Assembly: GCA_001874265.1 (NCBI GenBank)
Contig: MPDD01000001.1
Location: 62,001 to 126,000, forward strand
Source: Bacteroidetes bacterium MedPE-SWsnd-G1
Lineage (GTDB): Bacteria > Bacteroidota > Bacteroidia > Flavobacteriales > Flavobacteriaceae
Length of the DNA: 64,000 nucleotides
Direction of reading: 5' to 3'
Shown: in pieces, positions 38,269-47,048 of the stretch
How the letters are laid out: the number at the start of each line of letters is the position of its first letter
Numbering within the stretch: position 1 is the stretch's first letter
Translations under genes and position numbers: made by a program
Notes under the pieces: generated by a model
Told to the model about the DNA's origin: nothing
The model's input: only the letters and a program-made list of their open reading frames with translations
The model's database searches: none

Positions 38269-38342
38269 GGCCCCGTGGCGCAACTGAATAGCGCATCAGA
38301 TTTCGGCTCTGAGGGTTACAGGTTTGAATCCTGTCGGGGTCA
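38269..38342 (+). tRNA. tRNA-Arg (anticodon TCG)
   Basis: A full cloverleaf of 74 bases can be folded: acceptor GGCCCCG/CGGGGTC (one G-U pair), D arm GCGC/GCGC, anticodon arm TCAGA/TCTGA with loop TTTCGGC, T arm ACAGG/CCTGT and discriminator A. The anticodon TCG reads Arg codon CGA. CCA is not encoded. The D loop has A where G19 is normal and the T loop has T where C56 is normal, an apparent compensating change. Confidence 0.93.
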
Positions 38343-38350
38343 CTTAATAT

Positions 38351-38385
38351 AAAAAAAGCGAGTACAAAATGTACTCGCTTTTTTT
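38351..38385. terminator. Bidirectional terminator between tRNA-Arg and lspA
   Basis: A 15-bp perfect stem (38351-38365 with 38371-38385) has the core GCGAGTAC/GTACTCGC flanked by A7 and T7, with loop AAAAT. It can stop both the tRNA transcript and leftward lspA transcription. Confidence 0.85.
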
Positions 38386-38415
38386 ATGTATATATTTACT
38401 TTGAAATGGAATAAA

Positions 38416-38907
38416 CTACTTCTTTCTATTCATAAAAATATCTGTAAAGACTAAGATAATACCCACAACAATAGAAACATCAGCAATATTAAAAACGCCA
38501 TTTTTAAAAAAACCTACATTTAATATGATGAAATCGGTAACATAGCCATCAACTATTCGGTCTATAACATTTCCAAATCCACCTCCAAGGGCAAAAGCTA
38601 TTCCTGTTACTAATAATTTTGAAAATTCGGGAGATTTTAAAATTAAACGCAAAAGGTAAATTAAAAATACAACAGGGAGTAGTTGAAAATACATGGTTTT
38701 AAGCATGGAAGGTAAATCCGAACCAATGCCTAAGGCAGCTCCAGAATTATCTACATTTTTAAATAGAATAAAATCAAATAAAACTCCAGTAACTTCATTT
38801 TTAACCAATGTTAATCGCACTAAATATTTACTAAATTGATCGATGCCAATATTTAGTAAAACAATAGCAATGATTTGTTGTTTTCTTGAAAGGGGTTTTG
38901 CAGTCAT
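38416..38907 (-). CDS. lspA: Lipoprotein signal peptidase (signal peptidase II)
   Basis: This four-helix inner-membrane aspartyl protease cleaves lipoprotein signal peptides. The two catalytic Asp residues lie in GNVIDRIVDGYVTDFI and FNIADVSI, and KNVDNSGAALGI is the conserved block before them. At 163 residues it is the normal length. The 126 bases upstream, to the end of the next leftward gene, hold no feature I can support. Confidence 0.94.
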   Translation of the reverse strand: MTAKPLSRKQQIIAIVLLNIGIDQFSKYLVRLTLVKNEVTGVLFDFILFKNVDNSGAALGIGSDLPSMLKTMYFQLLPVVFLIYLLRLILKSPEFSKLLVTGIAFALGGGFGNVIDRIVDGYVTDFIILNVGFFKNGVFNIADVSIVVGIILVFTDIFMNRKK

Positions 38908-39033
38908 GTTAATTTAACCGAAAATTTCTAAAGCAATTTTTAATGAAATTCTAATGTAAATATATTCAAAAAAAATTAATGTTCTATTTGGTAATAGAGA
39001 CTGTCAGAATTTTTAATTTTTAAAAAGAAGTTT

Positions 39034-39267
39034 TCATCCTAATTCCCCTCTATGAGGTTTTAAGGCGTCTCTATAGGTTTTCATATTTATATCATCAACA
39101 ATTACAAAAGCATTAGCGTGCATTTCCGAGATTTCGATGAAGCCAATATCATAAAACGGAAGATTTTCCATTTGAGCAAATTCTTTTAAATGAATTGCAT
39201 GATGTTCTGCAGTTTTGAGGCAGACAGGACCTTTAAAATCCCAAATCAATTTTATTTTTCTAGACAT
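39034..39267 (-). CDS. Small conserved protein of unknown function
   Basis: I do not recognise a named family. The 77-residue protein (MSRKIKLIWDFKGPVCLKTA at its start) is soluble, has one Cys and three closely spaced His in the first third (AEHHAIHLKEFA), and looks alpha/beta. It is divergent from mvaD with a 57-base gap and upstream of lspA. The reading frame, lacking any competing frame, and its position suggest a real gene. Confidence 0.65.
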   Translation of the reverse strand: MSRKIKLIWDFKGPVCLKTAEHHAIHLKEFAQMENLPFYDIGFIEISEMHANAFVIVDDINMKTYRDALKPHRGELG

Positions 39268-39300
39268 CTTTTATTATTATGCAACAAAAGTAATTAATCT

Positions 39301-39308
39301 TATTTTTG
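39301..39308 (+). promoter_or_regulatory. -7 element for mvaD
   Basis: TATTTTTG matches TAnnTTTG exactly, 16 bases before the TTG start of mvaD. No TTG is found at the -33 distance. Confidence 0.45.
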
Positions 39309-39324
39309 CACAAACACTTTTACT

Positions 39325-40422
39325 TTGATTGAGAAAGATTTTATTTTTAATTCCACAGAAGTTGCATCTACTAAAAACGGAGAGGTTACTTGGAAAACAC
39401 CGAGCAATATAGCTTTAGTAAAATATTGGGGTAAGCGCGAGCCACAATTACCAGAAAACACCTCCGTAAGTTTTACATTGAATAATTGTCATACAATTAC
39501 AAAAATGACATTTGAAAAAAATGATTCTAAGGCATCTGAAAATAAATTTGACTTTGATGTGTTTTTTGAAGGAGAGAAGAACGAAGCATTTAAGCCTAAA
39601 ATTTCAACGTTCTTTAAACGTATTGCAATCTATTGTCCGTATTTAAAAGACTTTAAGTTTAAAATTGAATCTGAAAATTCCTTTCCACACAGTTCTGGTA
39701 TTGCTTCTTCGGCAAGTGGTATGAGTGCGATTGCTCTGTGTATCATGAGTTTAGAGCGTTCTTTGTCAGTTGCAGATATAACTGATGATTATTTTTATAA
39801 GAAAGCGTCTTTTTTAGCTCGATTAGGTTCTGGAAGTGCCTGTAGAAGTGTAAAGGGAGAATTAGTTGTTTGGGGAGAACATAAAGATATTAATGGCAGT
39901 TCGGATTTATTTGGGGTCGAATTTAAAGATAAGGTGCACTCAAATTTTAAAAATTACCAAGATACTATTTTGTTGGTAGATAAGGGAGAGAAGCAAGTGA
40001 GTAGCACAGTAGGGCATAATTTAATGCATGGACATCCGTTTTCTGAACAACGATTTAATCAAGCGAATGAAAATATTGCTAGAATAAAAGGAATATTAGA
40101 GTCAGGAGATCTCGACGCATTTGTTAATTTGGTGGAAAGTGAAGCTCTTACTTTACATGCAATGATGATGACTTCGAATCCATATTTCATTTTAATGAAG
40201 CCAAATACCTTAAAAATTATTAACAAGATTTGGGATTATAGAAAAGAAAGTAATTCTTATTTATGCTTTACGTTAGATGCAGGAGCAAATGTTCATTTGT
40301 TATTTCCAGTATCTGAAAAAGAGACAGTTGCTAAGTTTGTTGAAAAAGAATTGGCACAATACTGTCAAAATAATCACTATATTTGCGATGTTGTTGGCAA
40401 GGGAGCCCAACAATTGAATTAA
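39325..40422 (+). CDS. mvaD: Diphosphomevalonate decarboxylase
   Basis: This GHMP-family enzyme decarboxylates mevalonate diphosphate to isopentenyl diphosphate with ATP. WKTPSNIALVKYWGKREPQLP near residue 24 (read as WKTPSNIALVKYWGK) and the GHMP glycine loop SFPHSSGIASSASGMSA near residue 123 are diagnostic. The likely start is TTG at 39325, as no suitable ATG exists before the conserved part. With the next gene it shows a mevalonate route to isoprenoids. Confidence 0.92.
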   Translation: MIEKDFIFNSTEVASTKNGEVTWKTPSNIALVKYWGKREPQLPENTSVSFTLNNCHTITKMTFEKNDSKASENKFDFDVFFEGEKNEAFKPKISTFFKRIAIYCPYLKDFKFKIESENSFPHSSGIASSASGMSAIALCIMSLERSLSVADITDDYFYKKASFLARLGSGSACRSVKGELVVWGEHKDINGSSDLFGVEFKDKVHSNFKNYQDTILLVDKGEKQVSSTVGHNLMHGHPFSEQRFNQANENIARIKGILESGDLDAFVNLVESEALTLHAMMMTSNPYFILMKPNTLKIINKIWDYRKESNSYLCFTLDAGANVHLLFPVSEKETVAKFVEKELAQYCQNNHYICDVVGKGAQQLN

Positions 40423-40482
40423 ACCAAAATTTACTCCAAATATAATTGACAATTATTTATTGCTAATTATAAAACGAAACAT

Positions 40483-41409
40483 ATGAAGGGACCCCTTTTT
40501 TACGCAAAAATTTTATTGTTTGGAGAATATGGAATTATCAAAGATTCTAAAGGATTGGCGATTCCATATAATTCTTATCAAGGAGCATTAAAATCTTCTG
40601 AAGAATTAAGTGAAAAGGCGTTAGAGTCTAACAGAAACTTGTTAAAATTCCATTCGTATTTGTCAAATTTAGATTCGGAATTGGTTCAATTTAGATTGGA
40701 TGAATTTAAATCAGACGTTGATGCTGGGATGTATTTTGATTCTAGTATTCCGCAGGGATATGGTGTAGGAAGTTCTGGAGCTTTAGTTGCTGCGATTTAC
40801 GATAAATATGTTGATGATAAGATTACTGTTTTAGAAAACCTTACTAGAGAGAAATTATTGAAATTGAAATCAATTTTTTCTTTGATGGAATCTTTTTTTC
40901 ACGGGAAGAGTTCTGGTTTAGATCCGTTAAATTCATACTTAAGTTTACCTATTTTAATCAATTCAAAAGATAACCTAGAAGCAACTGGTATTCCTTCTCA
41001 AAAAGAAGGGAAAGGTGCAGTGTTTTTATTAGACTCTGAAATGATTGGTGAAACAGCACCAATGATCAACATCTTTATGAATAAGATGAAAAATGAAGGG
41101 TTCCGTAAAATGATTAATGAAGACTTTGCAAATTATACCGATGCATGTATTGAAGACTTTTTACATGGAAATGTAAAGTCATTATTTGGTAATGTAAAGC
41201 AGTTATCTAAAGTGGTATTGTCAAACTTTAAACCAATGATTCCGAAAGCATTTCATTCACTTTGGCAACAAGGCATAGACACTAATGCTTATTTTTTAAA
41301 GTTATGTGGCTCTGGAGGTGGAGGATATATTCTTGGGTTTACTGAAGATTACGACCATGCAAAGGAATTACTTAAAAATTACAAGTTAGAATTGGTTTAC
41401 AGATTTTAA
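40483..41409 (+). CDS. Mevalonate kinase-like GHMP kinase
   Basis: The N-terminal YAKILLFGEYGIIKDSKGLAIP and the ATP loop PQGYGVGSSGALVAAIYD (near residue 91) identify a GHMP kinase, and the tail KLCGSGGGGYILGF is the third GHMP motif. Its place between mvaD and a prenyltransferase supports phosphorylation of mevalonate; phosphomevalonate kinase activity cannot be excluded. At 308 residues it is a usual length. No other mevalonate-pathway kinase is in the window. Confidence 0.82.
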   Translation: MKGPLFYAKILLFGEYGIIKDSKGLAIPYNSYQGALKSSEELSEKALESNRNLLKFHSYLSNLDSELVQFRLDEFKSDVDAGMYFDSSIPQGYGVGSSGALVAAIYDKYVDDKITVLENLTREKLLKLKSIFSLMESFFHGKSSGLDPLNSYLSLPILINSKDNLEATGIPSQKEGKGAVFLLDSEMIGETAPMINIFMNKMKNEGFRKMINEDFANYTDACIEDFLHGNVKSLFGNVKQLSKVVLSNFKPMIPKAFHSLWQQGIDTNAYFLKLCGSGGGGYILGFTEDYDHAKELLKNYKLELVYRF

Positions 41410-41443
41410 ATTTAATTCATAATTCAAAACTTCAAAAAGAATT

Positions 41444-42358
41444 ATGAGTACTTCTAATAATAATCAGACTTATTTATATAAACTATTAAGTTTATTTTCT
41501 GTTGTGAGAGGGTATAATATTCTCACTTTAGTCGCAGCGCAATATTTAGCAGCACTTTTTATTTTTTCTCCTCAAAAGTCAGTTAAGAATGTACTGTTAG
41601 ATGCCAATTTATTTTTGGTTGTTTTAGCAACAGTTTGTGTTGTAGCATCAGGATATATCATTAATAATTTCTATGATAAGGAATCGGATCAAATCAATAG
41701 ACCAGTTAAATCAAGAATTGATAGTTATGTTAGTCAGCAGACTAAACTGACAATTTACTTTTTATTAAATTTTGTTGGAGTTCTGTTTGCTTTTATGGTT
41801 TCTTGGAAAGCGTCATTGTTCTTTTCCGTGTATATATTTCTTATCTGGTTTTATTCACATAAGTTAAAACGGTATCCAATGATGGGCCTGTTTTCTGTGA
41901 CCATACTTACTATTTTGCCATTCTTTGCAGTATTTGTTTATTTCAAGAATTTCTCAGAAATCATTTTTATTCATGCGTTTTTCTTATTTGCCTTATTGCT
42001 AATTCGTGAACTAGTAAAAAACATGGAAAACATGGAAGGTGATATTTTAGTTAATTATCACACTGTTCCTATTAAGTATGGTATATCATTAACTAAAAGG
42101 TTTATAACCATTATTAGTATTGCTATGATCGTTCCAATGTATATTTTATGGCAATACCCAGAAATTGGATGGATGAAAATTTACTTTATAACTTCGTTAT
42201 TTGGCATGCCACTGTTCTTATTTTTGCTATGGAAGTCAGATACAAAGAGTAGGTATAGATTATTACACAATTTAATTAAATTACTCATTTTTGCAGGGAT
42301 ATTCAGTTTAGTACTAATAGACGTAAATCTTATAATTGATAGGATTTTGAATAATTAA
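41444..42358 (+). CDS. UbiA-family prenyltransferase
   Basis: Eight to nine membrane helices and the first Asp-rich motif NNFYDKESDQINRP (near residue 71) place it in the UbiA superfamily, which transfers prenyl groups from prenyl diphosphates. Relatives next to mevalonate genes are often named geranylgeranylglycerol-phosphate geranylgeranyltransferases. The second Asp-rich motif reads KNMENMEGD (near 199), with Asn at both positions that are Asp in the usual KDxxDxxGD. The acceptor substrate is unknown. Confidence 0.75.
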   Translation: MSTSNNNQTYLYKLLSLFSVVRGYNILTLVAAQYLAALFIFSPQKSVKNVLLDANLFLVVLATVCVVASGYIINNFYDKESDQINRPVKSRIDSYVSQQTKLTIYFLLNFVGVLFAFMVSWKASLFFSVYIFLIWFYSHKLKRYPMMGLFSVTILTILPFFAVFVYFKNFSEIIFIHAFFLFALLLIRELVKNMENMEGDILVNYHTVPIKYGISLTKRFITIISIAMIVPMYILWQYPEIGWMKIYFITSLFGMPLFLFLLWKSDTKSRYRLLHNLIKLLIFAGIFSLVLIDVNLIIDRILNN

Positions 42359-42380
42359 ATGATTTAAAGTCATATCTTTG
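42346..42380 (+). promoter_or_regulatory. Candidate promoter for the rluB-type gene
   Basis: TATCTTTG at 42373-42380 matches TAnnTTTG exactly and lies 15 bases before the ATG. TTTG at 42346-42349 is 23 bases upstream, at the long end of the accepted spacing. Confidence 0.5.
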
Positions 42381-42395
42381 CAAAAATTCAAAATT

Positions 42396-43265
42396 ATGGC
42401 CAGAGAAAAATCGTCGCGAGGACGACATGCTAAAAAAAGTACTCCTCAAAAATCGGGTGTTAAAAAGATGAAAACAAAAAATTTTCGTCCCAACCCTCAG
42501 AATGTCAAAACTTTTAAAAGAAAACCGAATGCAACTCCGAAAAAGGAAAATGTTGCAGATGGAATTCGTTTGAATAAATTCATTGCAAATGCAGGGATCT
42601 GTTCTCGTAGAGAAGCCGATGTATTTATTGCTGCAGGAAATGCAACTGTAAACGGTAAAATCGTTACGGAAATGGGTTATAAGGTGCAAGAAAATGACAC
42701 TGTTCATTTTGATGGGCAGTTATTATCAATTGAAGAAAAGCGCTATATTTTATTAAATAAGCCTAAGAATTATATCACTACCATGGATGATGATCGTGGT
42801 CGTAGAACAGTAATGGATATTATAGACAATGCTACCAAAGAACGTATTTATCCGGTAGGTCGTTTGGATAGAAATACAACGGGTTTGTTGTTGTTTACCA
42901 ACGATGGTGAGATGGCTAAAAAGTTGACGCATCCAAAGCACGATGTAAAAAAGTTGTATCATGCTACGTTAGATAAGAAGTTGGATTTAAGAGATTTACA
43001 AAAAATCAGCCAAAACTTTATGTTAGAAGGGAAGATGGTTTTTGTTGATGCAATTTCATATATAGATGGACAGCCAAAAACAGAAGTTGGAATCGAAATC
43101 CATTCTGGTAGAAATAGAATTGTACGTAAGATTTTTGATCATTTTGGGTATACTGTTACCAAATTAGATCGTGTGATTTTTGCGGGATTGACAAAAAAGA
43201 ATTTGCCAAGAGGTCATTATAGACCTTTGACAAATCAAGAAGTGATTAATTTAAATATGATTTAA
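42396..43265 (+). CDS. RsuA/RluB-family pseudouridine synthase with basic N-terminal extension
   Basis: After about 55 Lys/Arg-rich residues comes an S4 RNA-binding domain (RLNKFIANAGICSRREADVF) and the catalytic domain with GRLDRNTTGLLLFTNDGE (Asp near residue 160). Targets in the family are 23S U2605 or 16S U516; the large-subunit type is more likely here. The ATG at 42396 fits the promoter; a TTG at 42378 would lie within the -7 element. A terminator follows the stop. Confidence 0.87.
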   Translation: MAREKSSRGRHAKKSTPQKSGVKKMKTKNFRPNPQNVKTFKRKPNATPKKENVADGIRLNKFIANAGICSRREADVFIAAGNATVNGKIVTEMGYKVQENDTVHFDGQLLSIEEKRYILLNKPKNYITTMDDDRGRRTVMDIIDNATKERIYPVGRLDRNTTGLLLFTNDGEMAKKLTHPKHDVKKLYHATLDKKLDLRDLQKISQNFMLEGKMVFVDAISYIDGQPKTEVGIEIHSGRNRIVRKIFDHFGYTVTKLDRVIFAGLTKKNLPRGHYRPLTNQEVINLNMI

Positions 43266-43289
43266 TCATTTCGATAAAATAAAATTGGC

Positions 43290-43319
43290 AATGGCAATCT
43301 AAAAAGGTTGCCATTTTTT
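43290..43319 (+). terminator. Terminator after the rluB-type gene
   Basis: AATGGCAATCT pairs with AGGTTGCCATT (an 11-bp stem with one G-U pair) over a short A loop and is followed by a T tract. Confidence 0.75.
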
Positions 43320-43320
43320 A

Positions 43321-43388
43321 TTGTCATTCTGAACGTAGTGAAGAATCTTTATGCTATGAGATTCTTCGTATTCACTCCGAATAACAAG
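43321..43388. repeat. Intergenic hairpin repeat, copy 1
   Basis: The element begins TTGTCATTCTG and contains GAAGAATCT (43340-43348) inverted as AGATTCTTC (43359-43367), with a longer imperfect stem outside. The same opening and the GAAGAATCT word recur at 44575-44682. Such hairpin-forming elements are scattered between genes in flavobacterial chromosomes. It fills the convergent gap. Confidence 0.55.
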
Positions 43389-43389
43389 A

Positions 43390-44109
43390 TTATTCAATTG
43401 GTATGTCCACACAATCAATGGTTTCATTACTGATAGTCAATGAAGCGTCGGAAGGGGAAATGTAAGGGGTGCCTAATCCCAATCCCCTAGTAATAAAAAG
43501 TAGCCCAATAACCACAACAAATATGGGTACCGCTTTTTGAATTTTAGCACGGACATTTAAAGATAAAAAGTTGCCTAAATAAACGGCCATAGTCATTAAA
43601 GGAATAGTTCCTAAACCGAACAAAGCCATATAGAATGCACCATCTAAAGACGTGCCCCCGGCCATAGCACCCACCAAGGCCATGTATACCATTCCGCATG
43701 GTAGAAAACCGTTTAAAATACCAATTGAGAAAAGAGCTTTATTCGATTTTTGTTTCAGTAATTTTCCTAAACCTGATTTAACCTTTCCAACTGCAGAGTA
43801 CAAAGGTTTAGAGAAATTATATTTATTGAAAATTCTAACCGGTATCAAAATCATCACAATCATTAAAACGCCAATTAAAATTGAAATACGCTGCTGAAAT
43901 CCTGCCAGATATAGGCCTTTACCAATCCATCCAAAAATAAATCCAATGAAAGAATAGGTAAGGAGCCTGCCGATATGATAGAGACTAATTTGAACTATTT
44001 TTTTGGCGCTATTAGAGCGGTCAATAGGTAAAACAAAGGCAATAGGACCGCACATACCTGCACAGTGAAAACTACCTAATAATCCTAATATGAACGCCGA
44101 GTACAACAA
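43390..44109 (-). CDS. SafE/DsbD-like membrane protein of the cbb3 oxidase cluster
   Basis: Six or seven membrane helices and the opening LGLLGSFHCAGMCGPIAFVLP mark the sulfite exporter TauE/SafE-like branch related to DsbD and CcdA. A second conserved Cys is in NGFLPCGMVYMALVGA (near residue 137). In Bacteroidota this gene regularly ends the cco operon; thiol-disulfide transfer or copper supply during oxidase assembly is inferred rather than shown. It follows ccoH with no gap. Confidence 0.78.
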   Translation of the reverse strand: MLYSAFILGLLGSFHCAGMCGPIAFVLPIDRSNSAKKIVQISLYHIGRLLTYSFIGFIFGWIGKGLYLAGFQQRISILIGVLMIVMILIPVRIFNKYNFSKPLYSAVGKVKSGLGKLLKQKSNKALFSIGILNGFLPCGMVYMALVGAMAGGTSLDGAFYMALFGLGTIPLMTMAVYLGNFLSLNVRAKIQKAVPIFVVVIGLLFITRGLGLGTPYISPSDASLTISNETIDCVDIPIE

Positions 44110-44553
44110 CTAAAATTTAATTGATTTTTTATATAAATAAGGAGTCCCTTCAGAACTAAATTCAATTTTCAAGTTCCAATTACCTTCCACCAAGTTACGC
44201 TTAGGTAATAGAAGTTTATTATTATTTAATTGAATTACTGTTTCAAAATCCAGCGCTTTATTAGAAGGCCTTGCCATTATAACAACTCCTAAAATATTAT
44301 CATTAGTAAATTGAGATGGAAACTGTATTTCAATACCTTCTGAAATTTTTTGAACTATAAAAGCCTCCTCTAAGTTCTTAACATTGTTTTGCTTGTCAAT
44401 TTCGTCTTGAAATTTTAATTCATCCTTATAATATTCTTCAGATACCAAATCGTGTTTGTTATTTGGATTGTGTGACTTAATCACAAAGAATAAAATAAAG
44501 CTTATAAATAGTGCGAAGGCAATTACAATACTAGTTCCCCAATTTATTTTCAT
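44110..44553 (-). CDS. ccoH: FixH/CcoH-family oxidase assembly protein
   Basis: A single N-terminal membrane helix (SIVIAFALFISFILFFVI, residues 8-25) is followed by HDLVSEEYYKDELKFQDEID and a beta-rich outer domain. This pattern is that of FixH, which is needed to assemble the cbb3 oxidase and perhaps to insert copper. Size (147 residues) and place between ccoG and the SafE-like gene agree. Confidence 0.87.
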   Translation of the reverse strand: MKINWGTSIVIAFALFISFILFFVIKSHNPNNKHDLVSEEYYKDELKFQDEIDKQNNVKNLEEAFIVQKISEGIEIQFPSQFTNDNILGVVIMARPSNKALDFETVIQLNNNKLLLPKRNLVEGNWNLKIEFSSEGTPYLYKKSIKF

Positions 44554-44574
44554 GTGTTTTTATGGTTTAATTTT

Positions 44575-44682
44575 TTGTCATTCTGTCCCGATAGTTATCG
44601 GGATTGTCGAAGAATCTATTGGTTAGCACTTCGACAGGCTCAGTTTGACAGTTATTTGTCATTCCCGTGCAAACGGGATTCT
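44575..44682. repeat. Intergenic hairpin repeat cluster, copy 2
   Basis: The 137-base gap between ccoG and ccoH holds three stems in a row: TCCCGATA/TATCGGGA (44586-44603), TGTCGAAG/CTTCGACA (44605-44636) and TCCCGT/ACGGGA (44663-44678). The first part shares TTGTCATTCTG and GAAGAATCT with the element at 43321. On the minus-strand transcript these could stabilise or attenuate the ccoG-ccoH message. Confidence 0.6.
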
Positions 44683-44690
44683 AGTTTGTT

Positions 44691-46112
44691 TTATCTATAA
44701 CTTCTCGGTCCAAGAAAGTTTGTCGTTGTTGTTTCTATTAATTTACCATCGGCATAAACTCCAATTCTGAGCTTCTCTTTAGATTCTTCTAAATCTTTTT
44801 TATTAATCTCGATGAACAAGGTTCCACTAGTTAGTTCTTGTCTTTTTAATTTGAATTCTTCATTCCCAATTAGTTTAATTTCTCCTTCGTGTGAAATGAG
44901 TTCAAATGTAATATTCTCTACATCCCTTGAAGTTTTGTTAACCAATTTATAAGTAAATACATTGCTAATGATATTGTTCTCTTTAGTTTCGAATAATTGC
45001 CCAGGCAATCTTAAAACAGTAGCTTCAATATCACTTCTTAAAAATAACATTCCAATGAGCATTCCAGTAAGAATAATAAGAACACTTGTATATCCTTTCA
45101 TTCTTGCTGTAAATTCGAATTTCCACCCTTTTTCAATGTTTTCTTCAGACGCATACCGAATCAGACCTCTAGGTTTATCAATGCTGTCCATTATATGGTC
45201 ACATTCATCAATACAAGCGGTACAATTTACACATTCTAATTGTGTACCATTTCTAATATCAATTCCAGTCGGGCAAACATGCACACATTGCATACAATCT
45301 ATACAATCCCCTTTGCCTGCAGCTTCTCTATTTTCATTTTTCTTGAATTTTGCACGGCCTTTTTCTCCTTCTCCGCGTTTGTGATCGTAAGCAACATTAA
45401 TCGATTTATTGTCTAGTAAAACACCTTGTAATCTACCATACGGACAAACAATTATACATACTTGCTCTCTAAACCAAGCGAAAACAAAATAGAAAACTCC
45501 GGTAAAAATTAATAAAGAAATTAAACCACTAACATGATTGCTAGGGCTGTCTGTTATAATAGCAATCAATTCATCAGACCCAATGATATAGGCTAAAAAT
45601 ACATTGGCAATTATAAAGGAGATGATAAAGAAAATCGACCATTTTAAAAACTTCTTTCTAATTTTATCTGCATTCCAATCTTGTTTTGCTAAACGTCTTT
45701 GTGCACCTCTATCTCCTTCGATTGCATATTCAATTCTTCTAAAAATCATTTCTAAAAAAATAGTTTGCGGACAAATCCACCCACAAAATAGTCGGCCAAA
45801 AATAACTGTAAAAAGGGTAATGAATACCACCCCTATGAGCATAGAAATTACAAAAAGATAAAAATCTTGAGGCCAAAATGGAATAGAGAAAATATTAAAT
45901 TTTCGTTCGATTACATTTATTAAAATAAATTGGTTGCCGTTAATTTTAATAAAGGGAGCTGAAAAAAGCATTGCCAATAAAATATAACTTAACTGCTTTC
46001 GATATTTGTAATAACGACCTTTTGGCTTTTTAGGATACACCCATTGGCGTTTCCCATCCTTTTTCATGGTTCCTATGGAGTCTCTAAAAGATTCATCTTC
46101 GTAATTTGACAT
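44691..46112 (-). CDS. ccoG: Cytochrome c oxidase accessory protein CcoG (RdxA/FixG type)
   Basis: This membrane-bound iron-sulfur protein acts in maturation of the cbb3 oxidase, with a proposed role in copper reduction. Five or so membrane helices surround CGWICPQ and CIIVCPYGRLQG. CIDCMQCVHVCPTGIDIR and CVNCTACIDECD are two ferredoxin-type 4Fe-4S sites, near residues 265-305. A C-terminal immunoglobulin-like domain follows. The 473 residues are normal for the family. Confidence 0.93.
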   Translation of the reverse strand: MSNYEDESFRDSIGTMKKDGKRQWVYPKKPKGRYYKYRKQLSYILLAMLFSAPFIKINGNQFILINVIERKFNIFSIPFWPQDFYLFVISMLIGVVFITLFTVIFGRLFCGWICPQTIFLEMIFRRIEYAIEGDRGAQRRLAKQDWNADKIRKKFLKWSIFFIISFIIANVFLAYIIGSDELIAIITDSPSNHVSGLISLLIFTGVFYFVFAWFREQVCIIVCPYGRLQGVLLDNKSINVAYDHKRGEGEKGRAKFKKNENREAAGKGDCIDCMQCVHVCPTGIDIRNGTQLECVNCTACIDECDHIMDSIDKPRGLIRYASEENIEKGWKFEFTARMKGYTSVLIILTGMLIGMLFLRSDIEATVLRLPGQLFETKENNIISNVFTYKLVNKTSRDVENITFELISHEGEIKLIGNEEFKLKRQELTSGTLFIEINKKDLEESKEKLRIGVYADGKLIETTTTNFLGPRSYR

Positions 46113-46137
46113 GGTTTATTCTTTTTCAATAAAACAG

Positions 46138-46168
46138 AACTGCACTTAGATTAAATCAAAGTGCAGTT
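46138..46168 (-). other. Hairpin between ccoP and ccoG
   Basis: AACTGCACTT and AAGTGCAGTT form a perfect 10-bp stem with an 11-base loop in the 87-base gap. On the leftward transcript the stem is followed by CTGTTTTATTG, a poor T tract, so partial termination or RNA processing that lowers ccoG relative to the structural subunits is possible. Confidence 0.5.
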
Positions 46169-46199
46169 GCTAATTTAATGTTTATTTACACCTTATTCA

Positions 46200-47048
46200 T
46201 TACTCTTCAGTCCATACATCACCTTCAGGTGCTTTTCCTGCAGCAGGCGTTGTACCTTGAAATGATAATACATAACTAGATACTTGTGCAATTTGTTCTG
46301 GGCTTAACATAGATTTCCAGGCAATCATACCTTTACCATCTCTTCCACCTTCGCTAACTGTTGTAAATACGTTTTTAATACCACCACCTAAAATCCAATT
46401 ATCATCAGTAAAGTTAGGTCCAATACTACCACCACCATCTGCTAAGTGACAAACCATACAGTTGGCTTCGTAGATAGATTTGCCAGCATCTAGATCAGAT
46501 TGTTCTGTCATAACTTCTACTGTAGAAGCATCAATTAAGCCTTTAGCGTTCTTTTTGTACTCTGCAATATCAGCTTCAGCTTGCGCCATTTCTTTATTAA
46601 ATTCTGCAGTTTGGTCATCACCATCAAACATGTGATAATATCCTATATAAACAAACGCGAATACAATGGTTGCATAGAATCCGTACAACCACCATGGCGG
46701 TAAATCGTTATCTAACTCTCTAATACCATCATAAGCATGATCCATTAAAATATCTTGCTCTTCTTCAATCGGTTTTGTAGCCGTTAATTTTTGCATTAGA
46801 TTTTTATACCAATTTGCTTGTGCTGTAGTTTCTAGTGCTTTTTCCTCATCAGATAATTTATCGAATCTCACCTGTCTTAAGTTTTTTCGAACTTTACTAT
46901 TGATAAGTATTACAATTAATAAAATGACTAGTCCAAAAACCAATTCTGGTTCTTTTACAAAATCAAGTGCTGCTTTTGTTCCGATAAAGTACCAAAGCAC
47001 ACCAAAAATGATGATGGCAAATACGGTTGTTTTTAAATATCCTTTCAT
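46200..47048 (-). CDS. ccoP: cbb3-type cytochrome oxidase subunit CcoP, single-haem form
   Basis: CcoP delivers electrons from soluble carriers to the oxidase. Two hydrophobic segments occur near the N-terminus and a third near residue 125 (WWLYGFYATIVFAFVYIGYY). The C-terminal domain carries one haem site, CMVCH (near residue 197), with a Met ligand probably in GMIAWKSML. Proteobacterial CcoP has two CxxCH sites; only one is present here. It overlaps ccoQ by 4 bases. Confidence 0.92.
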   Translation of the reverse strand: MKGYLKTTVFAIIIFGVLWYFIGTKAALDFVKEPELVFGLVILLIVILINSKVRKNLRQVRFDKLSDEEKALETTAQANWYKNLMQKLTATKPIEEEQDILMDHAYDGIRELDNDLPPWWLYGFYATIVFAFVYIGYYHMFDGDDQTAEFNKEMAQAEADIAEYKKNAKGLIDASTVEVMTEQSDLDAGKSIYEANCMVCHLADGGGSIGPNFTDDNWILGGGIKNVFTTVSEGGRDGKGMIAWKSMLSPEQIAQVSSYVLSFQGTTPAAGKAPEGDVWTEE

